Shown here: in pieces, positions 6,320 through 15,283 of the stretch
Layout of the letters: each line of letters opens with the position of its first letter
How positions within the stretch are numbered: the stretch's first letter is position 1
DNA from: Streptomyces aculeolatus
Lineage (GTDB): Bacteria; Actinomycetota; Actinomycetes; Streptomycetales; Streptomycetaceae
Assembly (NCBI RefSeq): GCF_020400605.1
Contig: NZ_JAINRD010000009.1
Coordinates: 224,629 to 288,628 of the forward strand
Reading direction: 5' to 3'
Length of the DNA: 64,000 nucleotides
Program-made: the position numbers and the translations under genes
Notes under the pieces: generated by a model
Database searches by the model: none
Seen by the model: the letters and a program-made list of their open reading frames with translations, nothing else
Told to the model about the DNA's origin: nothing

Positions 6320-7078
6320 ATGTCCACCACCGGAAGGGTCGCGATCGTCACCGGCGCGGCGCGCGGCATCGGCGCCGCCACCGCCGTCCGACTGGCCCGC
6401 GAGGGGCGCGCCGTCGCCGTGCTCGACCTCGACGAGGGCGCCTGCGCGGAGACCGTGGAGCAGATCACCGCCGCCGGCGGCACCGCGCTGGCCGTCGGCT
6501 GCGACGTCTCCGACGCCGCCGCCGTCGAGGCCGCCGTCGCCCGCGTCGCCGCCGAACTCGGCCCGCCGGTCGTCCTGGTCAACAACGCCGGCGTGCTCCG
6601 CGACAACCTGCTGTTCAAGATGAGCGAGGACGACTGGGACACGGTCATGAGCGTGCACCTGCGTGGCGCGTTCCTGATGTCCCGGGCCTGCCAGAAGCAC
6701 ATGGTCGACGCCGGCTTCGGCCGGATCGTCAACCTCTCCAGCAGCTCCGCGCTCGGCAACCGGGGTCAGTCCAACTACTCCGCCGCCAAGGCGGGGCTGC
6801 AGGGCTTCACCAAGACCCTCGCGCACGAGCTGGGCAAGTTCGGCGTCACCGCCAACGCCGTCGCGCCCGGCTTCATCGCCACCGACATGACCGCCCAGAC
6901 CGCCGCCCGGGTCGGCATGGGCTTCGACGACTTCCAGGCCGCGGCCGCCTCCCAGATCCCCGTCCGGCGGGTCGGCCGGCCCGACGACGTCGCCGGTGCC
7001 ATCGCCTTCTTCACGGGCGAGGACGCCGGCTTCGTCTCCGGCCAGGTGCTGTACGTGGCCGGCGGGCCGCTCGACTAG
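6320..7078 (+). CDS. fabG: SDR-family 3-oxoacyl-ACP reductase (FabG type)
   Basis: 252 residues from ATG 6320 with GCGAGGAG ten bases upstream; the frame is open further up but without a ribosome site. A classical short-chain dehydrogenase: TGAARGIG (11-18, cofactor), NNAG (88-91), the Ser patch near 140, Y153 and K157 (YSAAK) and PGFIATDMT. The family uses NADPH to reduce 3-oxoacyl-ACP or related carbonyls in the cytosol. It is followed after 18 bases by a second SDR of similar type, so the two form an operon from the TTGACA promoter. The exact substrate cannot be told from sequence. Confidence 0.85.
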   Translation: MSTTGRVAIVTGAARGIGAATAVRLAREGRAVAVLDLDEGACAETVEQITAAGGTALAVGCDVSDAAAVEAAVARVAAELGPPVVLVNNAGVLRDNLLFKMSEDDWDTVMSVHLRGAFLMSRACQKHMVDAGFGRIVNLSSSSALGNRGQSNYSAAKAGLQGFTKTLAHELGKFGVTANAVAPGFIATDMTAQTAARVGMGFDDFQAAAASQIPVRRVGRPDDVAGAIAFFTGEDAGFVSGQVLYVAGGPLD

Positions 7079-7096
7079 GGCCGGGGGGACGAGGAC

Positions 7097-7903
7097 ATGA
7101 CGCAGCAGGAGAGAGCCGGCGCGCCCGAGACGGCCGACAGGACGGCGGGCGGGTCGGCGGACAGCGGGCGGGTCGCCCTGGTCACCGGCGCCAGCCGCGG
7201 CATCGGCTACGGCATCGCCGAGGCCCTGGTCGCGCGCGGCCACCGGGTGTGCATCACCGGCCGCGGCGAGGAGGCGCTGCAGGAGGCCGTGGCGCGCCTC
7301 GGCGCCGGCCGCGCGATCGGCGTACCGGGCAAGGCCCACGACGAGGCGCACCAGGCCGAGGCGGTGGCGCGGGCCATGGAGGCGTTCGGCCGGGTGGACT
7401 ACCTGGTCAACAACGCCGGCACGAACCCCGTGTTCGGCCCCATCGCGGACGTCGACCTGAACGCCGTGCGCAAGGTCTACGAGACGAACGTGCTGTCGGC
7501 CCTGGGCTTCGCCCAGCATACGTACAAGGCGTGGCAGCGCGAGCACGGCGGCGCGATCGTCAACGTCTCCTCCGTCGCCGGGCTCTCGGCGTCGCCGTTC
7601 GTCGGCGCGTACGGCATGAGCAAGGCCGCGATGATCAACATGACCCTGCAGCTCGCCCACGAGTTCGCGCCGGGGGTGCGGGTCAACGCCATCGCCCCGG
7701 GCGTGGTGAAGACGAAGTTCGCGGTCGCGCTCTACGAGGGCCGCGAGGAGGAGGCCGCCGCCGGCTATCCGCTGGGCCGGCTCGGAGTCCCCGAGGACAT
7801 CGGCGGCGCCGCCGCGTTCCTCCTCTCCGACGAGGCCGGCTGGATCACCGGGCAGACGCTGGCCATCGAGGGCGGCATCTTCCTCAACGCCGGCTGGAGC
7901 TGA
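7097..7903 (+). CDS. fabG: SDR-family oxidoreductase (FabG type), second gene of pair
   Basis: 268 residues from ATG 7097, with GGGGGACGAGGAC upstream. After a 24-residue polar extension come TGASRGIG (30-37), VNNAGT (104-109), VSS (157-159) and the catalytic Y172 and K176 (YGMSK), then VNAIAPGVVKTKF. It is clearly a separate family branch from the first reductase, with which it shares only the fold motifs. Co-transcription is likely, since the gap is 18 bases and a hairpin follows. Probable role: reduction of acyl-thioester or related carbonyl compounds; substrate unknown. Confidence 0.85.
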   Translation: MTQQERAGAPETADRTAGGSADSGRVALVTGASRGIGYGIAEALVARGHRVCITGRGEEALQEAVARLGAGRAIGVPGKAHDEAHQAEAVARAMEAFGRVDYLVNNAGTNPVFGPIADVDLNAVRKVYETNVLSALGFAQHTYKAWQREHGGAIVNVSSVAGLSASPFVGAYGMSKAAMINMTLQLAHEFAPGVRVNAIAPGVVKTKFAVALYEGREEEAAAGYPLGRLGVPEDIGGAAAFLLSDEAGWITGQTLAIEGGIFLNAGWS

Positions 7904-7930
7904 ACCAGAAGTCACACACGCCACACAGGC

Positions 7931-7960
7931 TCCCCCGGGTCACAGCGCCGTCCCGGGGGA
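7931..7960 (+). terminator. Hairpin after the fabG pair
   Basis: TCCCCCGGG and CCCGGGGGA form a nine-base perfect stem around a 12-base loop. There is no U-tract, as is usual for Streptomyces terminators. It lies 27 bases after the stop and before the promoter region of the next gene. Confidence 0.6.
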
Positions 7961-8030
7961 TCCGTGATCCACCGACCGTGGGGTAGGGTCTGCGCACCCC
8001 ATCGAACAGGTGCAAGGAGGGGGCAGGCAC

Positions 8031-9611
8031 GTGTTCTTTCGGTCGGGCCCGCGGCGGGTCGCCGCGGTGCTGATACCCGTCTCGTTGCTCGCCGGTTGCG
8101 GCACTCTGTCGGCGTCCGGCGACGACGATCGGCATATAGACGTGGGTACGACGAGCGCGCCCAGCACGCTCGACCCGGCGGCCGCCTGGGACGGCAGCTG
8201 GGAGCTGTACCGGAACGTCTACCAGACACTCATGCACTACGCCGGGACCAGCACGGTGCCGCAGCCCGACGCGGCCAAGAGCTGCGGCTTCACGGGCGCC
8301 GACAGCCGCACGTACCGCTGCAGGCTGCGCGAGGACCTCACCTTCTCCAACGGCAACCCGCTCGACGCCGCGGCCGTCAAGCACTCCTTCGACCGGGTGC
8401 TCGCCATCAACGCCGAGACCGGCCCCGCGGGACTGCTGGACAGCCTGGAGGAGGTCGAGACCGAGGGCGACCGGACCGTCACCTTCCACCTCAAGCGCCC
8501 CGACGCGACCTTCCCCTTCATCCTCGCCGCGCCCGCCACCTCGCTCGTCGACCCCGAGTCGTACCCGGCGGAGAAGCTGGCCGACAAGGACACCCTCGTC
8601 GGCTCCGGGCCGTACACGCTCGGGTCGTACGAGAAGGGGTCGGTCGCCGAGCTGGAGCGCAACTCGCGCTACCAGGGCGACGCGGAGCTGCGCAACGACT
8701 CCGTCAGCATCCGCTACTTCGACGACTCCGACGCGATGACCGACGCGCTCAAGAAGGGCGACATCGACGTCACGTACCGCGGGCTGCCGCCGGACCGGGT
8801 GCCGGAGCTGGAGAAGACCGCGGACGAGAAGGGCACGATCGCGCTCAGCCGGGTGGTCATGCCGGAGATCCACTACCTGGTCTTCAACCCCGAGCACGAG
8901 TACGCCGACAGCCTCGCCGTGCGGCAGGCCGTCGCCCAGGTGATCGACCGCGACGCGCTCGTACGCAAGGTCTACGGCCGCACGGCGGAGCCGCTCTACT
9001 CGATGATCCCGCGCGGCATCACCGGCCACACCACCCCGTTCTTCGACCTCTACGGCGAGCCGGACCCCGAGGCCGCGGCGGTGACGCTGCAGACGGCCGG
9101 GGTGACCGAGCCGGTGCCGCTGACGTTCTGGTACACCACCGACCGGTACGGCTCGGTGACGGAGCGGGAGTTCGAGGAGCTGGAGCGGCAGCTGGAGGAC
9201 AGCGGGCTGTTCGACGTCACGGTCAAGGGCCGCAAGTGGGAGAAGTTCGCCGCCGCGTACAACAAGGGCGAGTACCCGGTCTTCGGCCGCGGCTGGTCGC
9301 CCGACTTCCCCGACCCGGACAACTACATCGCCCCCTTCACGGGCGCGCGCAACGCCCTGGGCACGCCGTACGAGAACACGGAGATCACCGACGAGCTGCT
9401 GCCCGAATCGCGCCGGAAGGCGGACCGTGCCGGGGTGAACGAGCAGTTCTCGCGGGCGCAGGACATCCTCGCCGAGGACGCCCGGCTGCTGCCGCTGTGG
9501 CAGGCCCGGCAGTACATCGCCGCGGACGACGACGTCGCCGGGGTGGAGTGGAGCCTCGACGCCTCGACGATCATGCGGATGTGGGAGCTGTACAAGAAGA
9601 CCAGTTGGTAG
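8031..9611 (+). CDS. ABC transporter substrate-binding lipoprotein (SBP_bac_5, peptide type)
   Basis: 526 residues from GTG 8031 with AAGGAGGGGG ten bases upstream. The signal peptide ends in the lipobox LLAGC (Cys 23), so it is a lipid-anchored extracellular protein. The body is family 5: TLDPAAAWD near the N-terminus, YRCRLREDLTFSNGNPLDAA, VGSGPYTLGSYEKG, VRQAVAQVIDRDALV and GRGWSPDFPDPDN. This family delivers oligopeptides, nickel or similar ligands to an ABC importer. No permease or ATPase gene is adjacent, so it is an orphan receptor. TAGGGT at 7984-7989 is a possible -10. Confidence 0.88.
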   Translation: MFFRSGPRRVAAVLIPVSLLAGCGTLSASGDDDRHIDVGTTSAPSTLDPAAAWDGSWELYRNVYQTLMHYAGTSTVPQPDAAKSCGFTGADSRTYRCRLREDLTFSNGNPLDAAAVKHSFDRVLAINAETGPAGLLDSLEEVETEGDRTVTFHLKRPDATFPFILAAPATSLVDPESYPAEKLADKDTLVGSGPYTLGSYEKGSVAELERNSRYQGDAELRNDSVSIRYFDDSDAMTDALKKGDIDVTYRGLPPDRVPELEKTADEKGTIALSRVVMPEIHYLVFNPEHEYADSLAVRQAVAQVIDRDALVRKVYGRTAEPLYSMIPRGITGHTTPFFDLYGEPDPEAAAVTLQTAGVTEPVPLTFWYTTDRYGSVTEREFEELERQLEDSGLFDVTVKGRKWEKFAAAYNKGEYPVFGRGWSPDFPDPDNYIAPFTGARNALGTPYENTEITDELLPESRRKADRAGVNEQFSRAQDILAEDARLLPLWQARQYIAADDDVAGVEWSLDASTIMRMWELYKKTSW

Positions 9612-9696
9612 GGGAGTTGTCAGTGGCCGGCGGTACTGTCGGCTGCGCAACGACCCACCGAACCGATCTTCTGCACCGACCGGAGGTCCCTCACCC

Positions 9697-10386
9697 GTGT
9701 CCCCGATGCTGCCCCCGTCCTGGCAGGACGCCCTGGGCAAGGAGCTCGAGAAGCCGTACTTCACGCGCCTGGAGTCGTTCGTCGAGGAGGAGCGCGCCCG
9801 CGGGCCGGTCTACCCGCCGGGCGAGGAGGTCTTCGCCGCCCTCGACGCCACGCCGTACGACCGCGTGAAGGTGCTCGTCCTCGGCCAGGACCCGTACCAC
9901 GGGGCGGGGCAGGGGCACGGGCTGTGCTTCTCGGTGCGACCCGGGGTGCGCACCCCGCCCTCCCTGCGCAACATCTTCAAGGAACTGCGCGACGACCTCG
10001 GCCACCCGGTCCCGGACAACGGGTATCTGATGCCGTGGGCCGAGCAGGGCGTGCTCCTGCTGAACGCGGTGCTGACGGTGCGCGAGAGCGAGGCGAACTC
10101 GCACAAGGGCCAGGGCTGGGAGGAGTTCACCGACGCGGTGATCCGCGCCGTGGCCGAGCGGCCGGACCCGGCGGTGTTCGTGCTCTGGGGGGCGTACGCG
10201 CGCAAGAAGCTGCCGCTCATCGACACGGCCCGGCACGTGGTGGTCCAGGGGGCGCACCCGTCGCCGCTGTCGGCGAAGAAGTTCTTCGGCTCGCGCCCGT
10301 TCTCGCAGATCGACGAGGCGGTGGCGGCGCAGGGGCACGAGCCGATCGACTGGCGGATCCCGGACCTGGCGGCGGGCAAGGACTGA
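9697..10386 (+). CDS. ung: Uracil-DNA glycosylase (family 1)
   Basis: 229 residues from GTG 9697, with GGAGG at about 9681. It removes uracil from DNA in base-excision repair. Motifs are complete: the water-activating loop GQDPYH (63-68), LLLNAVLTV, and the minor-groove loop HPSPLS (about 189-194). Length matches the bacterial family. A long GC hairpin follows directly and the gene appears to be monocistronic. TACTGT at 9634-9639 is a plausible -10. Confidence 0.95.
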   Translation: MSPMLPPSWQDALGKELEKPYFTRLESFVEEERARGPVYPPGEEVFAALDATPYDRVKVLVLGQDPYHGAGQGHGLCFSVRPGVRTPPSLRNIFKELRDDLGHPVPDNGYLMPWAEQGVLLLNAVLTVRESEANSHKGQGWEEFTDAVIRAVAERPDPAVFVLWGAYARKKLPLIDTARHVVVQGAHPSPLSAKKFFGSRPFSQIDEAVAAQGHEPIDWRIPDLAAGKD

Positions 10387-10396
10387 CACCGGCCGG

Positions 10397-10420
10397 GGCC
10401 CGTCCCCGCGGGGACGGGCC
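10397..10420. terminator. Bidirectional hairpin between ung and the lipoprotein gene
   Basis: A 24-base perfect palindrome: GGCCCGTCCC and GGGACGGGCC pair around CGCG. It starts ten bases after the ung stop and sits between convergent genes, so it can serve both. Confidence 0.75.
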
Positions 10421-10450
10421 GAAGCGCCGGGAGTACGGGCCGTGTAGGGC

Positions 10451-10942
10451 CTAGCGCTCGAAGTACTCCGCGCAGGCCGCCTCCTCCCGGCTGCCCGGAG
10501 CCCAGCGGCCGTAGTCCCCGGCGAGGGCGCACACGTCGACGCCCCCGCCCGCGGCGGTCGGCGGCGGTGGCGTCGGTGCGGCAGGTCCCGCGGTACGGGC
10601 CGGGCGCGCCGGCTCCGGGCGGGAGGCCCGCGCCGGCGGCGCCGTCGACGGTCCGCCCGGTGCGGATGCGCCCGGCCGGACCGTATCCCCGGACGGGGCC
10701 GGCGCGGGCTCCGAGTGCCGTGGGCGCGGGTGCCGCACCGGGCCGATGGTCGCCAGATCCTCGCGCCCCGGCAGCGGCGATGCGGCCGGCCCGGACGCGG
10801 CCGGCCATCCGGCGTCCGGGCCGGTACGGGTCCCGGTGCCGGGGCCCGTGCCGGGCTCGGGCGAGACGGTGACGCAGCCGGTGACGGCGGCGAGTGTCGT
10901 GAGGCCGGTCAGCAGGGCACCGGCGGCGGGAGTGGAGTGCAC
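10451..10942 (-). CDS. Proline-rich secreted lipoprotein, unknown
   Basis: 163 residues from GTG 10942. The signal peptide ends in AAVTGC (Cys 23). A long disordered Pro/Ala/Gly/Thr-rich middle follows, then a short conserved-looking C-terminal module DVCALAGDYGRWAPGSREEA followed by a second Cys. The two Cys could form a disulphide outside the cell. CAGTGT at 10954-10949 lies six bases before the GTG and there is no Shine-Dalgarno, so the mRNA may be leaderless. Function is unknown; it looks like a surface-exposed stalk protein. Confidence 0.65.
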   Translation of the reverse strand: MHSTPAAGALLTGLTTLAAVTGCVTVSPEPGTGPGTGTRTGPDAGWPAASGPAASPLPGREDLATIGPVRHPRPRHSEPAPAPSGDTVRPGASAPGGPSTAPPARASRPEPARPARTAGPAAPTPPPPTAAGGGVDVCALAGDYGRWAPGSREEAACAEYFER

Positions 10943-11036
10943 CCGGCCACACTGGTGCGCCCGGCGCCGTACCGGTACTCCCCGCAGGGGTGACGTCCGC
11001 CCCGCGAAGTTGCCGCGCGACGCCGGGGCCCGGCGG

Positions 11037-11702
11037 TCAGCCGCCGAGCATGCCGCGCAGCAGGTCCTCGTAACCGGCGCGCAGCCGCGCCCTGGTGGGC
11101 GCGCGCGACCCGCTCACCCGGCCCGCCGTGTGCAGGAACATCATGCCGTCCGTCCAGGCGATCAGCTCCTGCGCGTGCCGGTCCGGGTCGGCCGACCCCC
11201 AGCCCGCGAGCAGCGCGTGCGCGGCGTCGCCGAACGTGGCGCCCGCGCGGTCGTAGATGGCCCGCAGCCCGGGGCGCCGGGTGGCCTCCAGCGCCAGCTC
11301 GTAGCGGGCCAGGAGCAGGGTGCGGTGCCGGAGGAGGAAGCGGTGCAGCAGGCCGGCGAGCGCGTCGGCGAGCTGCGCGGGGTCGTCGCCGGGCGGGGGC
11401 AGGTCGCCCACGCGCAGCACCGCGCCCTCGCGCTCCGCGAGCCGCTGGACGGCGAGTTCGAGGAGGGCGGCGCGGGTGCGGGCGCGGTTGGACGTGGAGC
11501 CCTGCGGCAGGCCGGCGGCCTCGTCCACGGCGCGGTGGGTCAGGCCCCGCATGCCGCGCTCGGCGAGCAGCGCGATGGCGGCGTCGGCGATGACCTCCCG
11601 CCGGGAGGCCGCGGACGCGCCTGACCCGGCGGACGCGCCGGCGGCGGGGGAGGCGGCGGACGGGTGCGGAGCGGCGGGGGCCGGGGCGTTCGGGTCGGGC
11701 AC
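11037..11702 (-). CDS. TetR-family transcriptional regulator
   Basis: 221 residues from GTG 11702. After a disordered Ala/Pro leader of about 33 residues comes the TetR helix-turn-helix (EVIADAAIALLAERGMRGLT, AVDEAAGLPQGSTSNRARTR). A helical ligand domain of the TetR_C type follows (LARYELALEATRRPGLRAIY). It is divergent from a FAD monooxygenase across a 98-base gap with two copies of the same palindrome, which strongly suggests it represses both. TAAGTT lies six bases before the GTG, so its own mRNA is probably leaderless. The ligand is unknown. Confidence 0.85.
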   Translation of the reverse strand: MPDPNAPAPAAPHPSAASPAAGASAGSGASAASRREVIADAAIALLAERGMRGLTHRAVDEAAGLPQGSTSNRARTRAALLELAVQRLAEREGAVLRVGDLPPPGDDPAQLADALAGLLHRFLLRHRTLLLARYELALEATRRPGLRAIYDRAGATFGDAAHALLAGWGSADPDRHAQELIAWTDGMMFLHTAGRVSGSRAPTRARLRAGYEDLLRGMLGG

Positions 11703-11732
11703 GGCCCCAACTTACCGCCCGCGGCAGCGGGG

Positions 11733-11787
11733 ACTACACCCGTAGTGCGATCGTGCTAGCCTCGACAGTGTAACTACAGGTGTAGTT
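11733..11787. promoter_or_regulatory. Twin TetR-type operators between regulator and monooxygenase
   Basis: Two versions of one palindrome: ACTACACCCGTAGT (11733-11746) and AACTACAGGTGTAGTT (11772-11787), whose arms AACTACA and TGTAGTT are perfect. The candidate -10 TAGCCT (11757-11762) for the monooxygenase lies between them. Their centres are 40 bases apart, close to four helical turns. The divergent TetR gene is the obvious ligand-responsive repressor. Confidence 0.7.
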
Positions 11788-11800
11788 CCAGGAGGCTCCC

Positions 11801-13018
11801 TTGAAGCAGCCGCGTGCCCTCGTCATCGGCTCCGGTCCTGGCGGACTCACCGCCGCCGCCGCGCTGCACCGCCGCGGCTGGTCGGTCACCGTGCTGGAGC
11901 GGGTCGCCGCCGTCGAGCCCGTCGGCGCGGCCATCTCCCTGGCCGCCAACGCCCAGCGCGCGCTCGACGCCATCGGCGTCGGCGACGCCGTGCGCGACCT
12001 CGCCGCCTGGGAGGGGAGCGGCGGGCTGCGCACGCCGGACGGCCGCTGGCTCTCGCGTACCGACGCGGCCGCCGTGGCCGAGCGGTTCGGCGGTGGCATC
12101 GCGCTCGTGCACCGCGCCGACCTCGCCGCCCTGCTCACCGCCCGGCTGCCGGCCGGTGCGATACGCACCGAAGCCCCCGCCGAGGTCGAGGACCCGGGCG
12201 GCCCCGGGCGGCCCGCGCGCGTCGCGGTGCCGGACGGCGTCATGGAGGCCGCACTCGTCGTCGCCGCCGACGGCATCGGCTCCGCCGTACGCCGCGCGCT
12301 CTTCCCCGACCACCCCGGCCCCGCCTACGCGGGGTTCACCACCTGGCGGCTCATCCTGCCGGCGGGAACCGCCGCGTTCGAGCCGCACGAGACCTGGGGC
12401 CGCGGCGAAGTGTGGGGGTCGCAGCCGCTCGCCGACGGCCGCGTCTACGCCTACGCCGCCGCCGTCGCCCCCGAGGGCCGGCGCTCCCCGGACGGCGAAC
12501 TGGCAGAACTCCGCCGCCGCTTCGCCGGCTGGCACGACCCGGTGCCCGCGGTCCTCGCCGCCGCCGAGCCCGGACGGGTGCTCCACCACGACGTGCGCTG
12601 GCTGGCCGAGCCGCTGCCCGCGTTCCACCGCGGCCGGGTCGCGCTGCTCGGCGACGCCGCCCACGCCATGACCCCGAACCTCGGCCAGGGCGGCAACCAG
12701 GCCGTCGAGGACGGCGTCGTCCTCGCCCACCACGCCGCCGCCGACCCCGGGGCCGTACCCGAGGCCCTGGCGCGCTACACGCGCGACCGCCTGCCGCGCA
12801 CCCGCGCCGTGGCGCTGCGCTCCGCCCGCGCCGGCCGGCTGATCAACCTGACCGGCCCGCTCGCCGTCCGCAGCCGCAACGCCCTGATCCGCGGCGTCGG
12901 GCTGCTCGGCCCCCGCGTCGTACTGCGCGGGCTGGACGGCGTCGCGGACTGGCGGCCGCCCGGCGACGGCGGCGCCGCCGGCGGCCCGTATGCTTCCCCC
13001 GCACGGGCGGCGCCCTGA
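11801..13018 (+). CDS. FAD-dependent monooxygenase
   Basis: 405 residues from TTG 11801, with GGAGG six bases upstream. It belongs to the PHBH-like flavoprotein hydroxylases: ADP-binding GSGPGG (10-15), the middle DG region VVAADGIGSAVRR, and the ribityl-binding GDAAHAMTPNLGQGG (about 284-298). Such enzymes use NAD(P)H and oxygen to hydroxylate or epoxidise small, often aromatic, molecules. Two palindromic operators precede it and a TetR gene is divergent, so expression is probably induced by its substrate or a related drug. There is no membrane segment. Confidence 0.88.
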   Translation: MKQPRALVIGSGPGGLTAAAALHRRGWSVTVLERVAAVEPVGAAISLAANAQRALDAIGVGDAVRDLAAWEGSGGLRTPDGRWLSRTDAAAVAERFGGGIALVHRADLAALLTARLPAGAIRTEAPAEVEDPGGPGRPARVAVPDGVMEAALVVAADGIGSAVRRALFPDHPGPAYAGFTTWRLILPAGTAAFEPHETWGRGEVWGSQPLADGRVYAYAAAVAPEGRRSPDGELAELRRRFAGWHDPVPAVLAAAEPGRVLHHDVRWLAEPLPAFHRGRVALLGDAAHAMTPNLGQGGNQAVEDGVVLAHHAAADPGAVPEALARYTRDRLPRTRAVALRSARAGRLINLTGPLAVRSRNALIRGVGLLGPRVVLRGLDGVADWRPPGDGGAAGGPYASPARAAP

Positions 13019-13077
13019 GGCAGGCCTCCTGCCGCGCGGGCGGCCCGCGGGAGCGAAGGCTGCGGACGGGAGCGGAC

Positions 13078-14001
13078 ATGACCACGGGCGCGACGCCCCT
13101 GAAGACCGGCGTGATCGGGCTGGGCGACATCGCGCAGAAGGCGTACCTGCCGGTGCTCGCCTCGCTGCCCGGCGTCGAGCCCCACCTGCTCACCCGTACC
13201 CCCGCGACCCTCGCCCGCGTCGGTGACGCCCACCGCATCCCGGCGGCCCACCGCCACGGCGACCTCGGCTCGCTGCTCGCCGCCGGCCTCGACGCCGCGT
13301 TCGTGCACGCGCCGACCGCCGCGCACGTCGAGCTGGCCACCGCGCTGCTGGAGGCGGGCATACCCGTTTACGTCGACAAGCCGCTGGCGTACGACCTCGC
13401 GGGCGCCGAACGCCTCGTACGGCTCGCGGACGAGCGCGGCGTCTCGCTGGCGACCGGCTTCAACCGCCGCCACGCGCCGGGCTACGTGCAGTGCCTGGAG
13501 CACCCGCGCGAGCTGATCATCCTGCAGAAGCACCGCGTCGGGCTGCCCGAGGACCCCCGCATGATGGTCTTCGACGACTTCATCCACGTCGTGGACACGC
13601 TGCGCTTCCTGGCGCCCGGCCCCGTCGAGCACGTCGACGTGCGTGCCCGCGTCCGCGACGGGCTGCTGCACCACGTCGTCCTGCAGCTGTCCGGCGACGG
13701 CTTCACCGCCATCGGCGCGATGAACAGGCTGTCGGGTTCCGCGGAAGAGGTCCTGGAGGTCTCCGGTCAGGACACCAAGCGCGAGGTCCGCAACCTCGCC
13801 GAGGTGGTGGACCACAAGGGCCAGCCCAGCGTGCGGCGGCGCGGCGACTGGGTGCCGGTGGCCCGGCAGCGCGGCATCGAGCAGGTGGTGCTGGCGTTCC
13901 TGGACGCGGTACGCGCGGGGGAGCTGCTGAGCGCGCGGGACGCCCTCGCCACCCACGAGCTGTGCGAGCGGATCGTCCGCGAGGTGGGCCGGGCGGGTTG
14001 A
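13078..14001 (+). CDS. Gfo/Idh/MocA-family oxidoreductase
   Basis: 307 residues from ATG 13078; GGACGGGAGCGG upstream serves as ribosome site. The N-terminal Rossmann fold shows VIGLGDIAQKAYLPVL and AFVHAPTAAHVELA. The catalytic-lysine motif reads VDKPLAYD in place of the more usual EKPL. FNRRHAPGY and FDDFIHVVDTLRFL belong to the substrate domain. The family oxidises or reduces sugars and inositols with NAD(P). It lies 59 bases after the monooxygenase on the same strand; co-transcription is possible but a functional link is not obvious. Confidence 0.85.
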   Translation: MTTGATPLKTGVIGLGDIAQKAYLPVLASLPGVEPHLLTRTPATLARVGDAHRIPAAHRHGDLGSLLAAGLDAAFVHAPTAAHVELATALLEAGIPVYVDKPLAYDLAGAERLVRLADERGVSLATGFNRRHAPGYVQCLEHPRELIILQKHRVGLPEDPRMMVFDDFIHVVDTLRFLAPGPVEHVDVRARVRDGLLHHVVLQLSGDGFTAIGAMNRLSGSAEEVLEVSGQDTKREVRNLAEVVDHKGQPSVRRRGDWVPVARQRGIEQVVLAFLDAVRAGELLSARDALATHELCERIVREVGRAG

Positions 14002-14107
14002 TTCCGCCACCCGTACGCCGGACACGACCGGAGCGTTAAGCGGAAAATCGTAAGAAAAGCGGCAAGCTGGTGCCCGTTCGTGCTCCGACCGTACGAAGGG
14101 GGCGCCC

Positions 14108-15241
14108 GTGCACCGGCGTCGCACCCGGCTCACCGCAGCCGCCGGCACCGCCGCCGCGCTCACCGCCGCGGCGCTGCTCGCCGCCGGCTGCACGGCCGCC
14201 GAGCAGTCCGCCGCCCCCGCCGCGGCCGGACCCCGGCCCGGCGCCCGCCCGTTCACGCTGCTGGCGACGGGCGACGTCATCCCGTACCCGTCGATCATGA
14301 CGCAGGCGGCCGACGACGCCGGGGGAGAGGACTACGACTTCCGCCCCATGTTCGCCGCCGTGGCGCCCACCGTCGCCGCCGCGGACATCGCCCTGTGCCA
14401 TCTGGAGACCCCGCTCGGGCCGCAGTCGGGCCCGTTCACCGGCTACCCGTCGTTCCAGTCCCCGCCCGGTCTCGCCGCCGCCCTGCGCGACGTCGGCTAC
14501 GACGGCTGCTCCACCGCCTCCAACCACGCGCTCGACTCCGGCACCGACGGCGTACGCCGCACCCTGGACGCCCTCGACGGCGCCGGCCTGCACTACGCCG
14601 GCACCGCCCGCACCCGCGCCGAGTCCGGCCGCCCCGCCGTGCTGCGGGCCGGCGGCGCCCGGGTCGCCCACCTCTCGTACACCTACGGCAGCAACGCCGC
14701 CGTCCCCGCCGACGCGCCCTGGTCCCTGGACCTCCTCGACCCCCGCCGCGTCGTCGCCGACGCCCGCGCCGCCCGCCGCGGCGGGGCCGACGTGGTCGTC
14801 GTCAGCCTGCACTGGGGCACCGAGTGGCAGCAGGAGCCGGACGCCGGCCAGCGGCGCCTGGCCGACCGGCTGACGCGCTCGCGGAGCGGGGACCGCAAGG
14901 ACATCGACCTGATCGTCGGCACCCACAACCACGTGCCGCAGCCGTACGAGAAGGTCAACGGCACCTGGGTCGTCTACGGCCTCGGCGACCAGGTCGCCAG
15001 CTTCATCCCGTCGATGTACCGCGGGAACGAGGGCTCCGCCGCCCGCTTCACCTTCACCCCCGCCCGCGACGGCTGGCGGGTGACCCGCGCGGAGTTCCTG
15101 GCCCAGCACGCGGAGACCGGCCCGCCGTTCCGGGTGGTGCCGGCGACACCGGAGACGTACCCGGACGTCCACGCCCGGGTGCGCGCCGCGGTCCTCAGCC
15201 GCGGCGCGGCGGCGGACGGCCTGAAGGAGGCGTCGTACTGA
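14108..15241 (+). CDS. CapA-family metallophosphatase-like lipoprotein
   Basis: 377 residues from GTG 14108 with GAAGGGGG upstream. The signal peptide ends in LLAAGC (Cys 28), giving a lipid-anchored extracellular protein. The CapA (PGA_cap) domain follows: LATGDVIPYPS, CHLETPLG, STASNHALDSGTDG, VSLHWGTEW and GTHNHVPQPYE, which carry the Asp, Asn and His metal ligands. CapA proteins take part in poly-gamma-glutamate or other surface-polymer handling. No capBC genes are near. An AT-rich tract (GTTAAGCGGAAAATCG) about 70 bases upstream probably contains the promoter. Confidence 0.85.
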   Translation: MHRRRTRLTAAAGTAAALTAAALLAAGCTAAEQSAAPAAAGPRPGARPFTLLATGDVIPYPSIMTQAADDAGGEDYDFRPMFAAVAPTVAAADIALCHLETPLGPQSGPFTGYPSFQSPPGLAAALRDVGYDGCSTASNHALDSGTDGVRRTLDALDGAGLHYAGTARTRAESGRPAVLRAGGARVAHLSYTYGSNAAVPADAPWSLDLLDPRRVVADARAARRGGADVVVVSLHWGTEWQQEPDAGQRRLADRLTRSRSGDRKDIDLIVGTHNHVPQPYEKVNGTWVVYGLGDQVASFIPSMYRGNEGSAARFTFTPARDGWRVTRAEFLAQHAETGPPFRVVPATPETYPDVHARVRAAVLSRGAAADGLKEASY

Positions 15242-15260
15242 CGCCCGGCGTTGCCGGGCG
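15242..15260. terminator. Bidirectional hairpin between capA-like gene and uppP
   Basis: CGCCCGGC and GCCGGGCG form an eight-base perfect stem with a three-base GTT loop immediately after the CapA stop. Its position between convergent genes fits a shared terminator. Confidence 0.65.
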
Positions 15261-15283
15261 CCGGGGCGGCGGCCCGGACGGGG

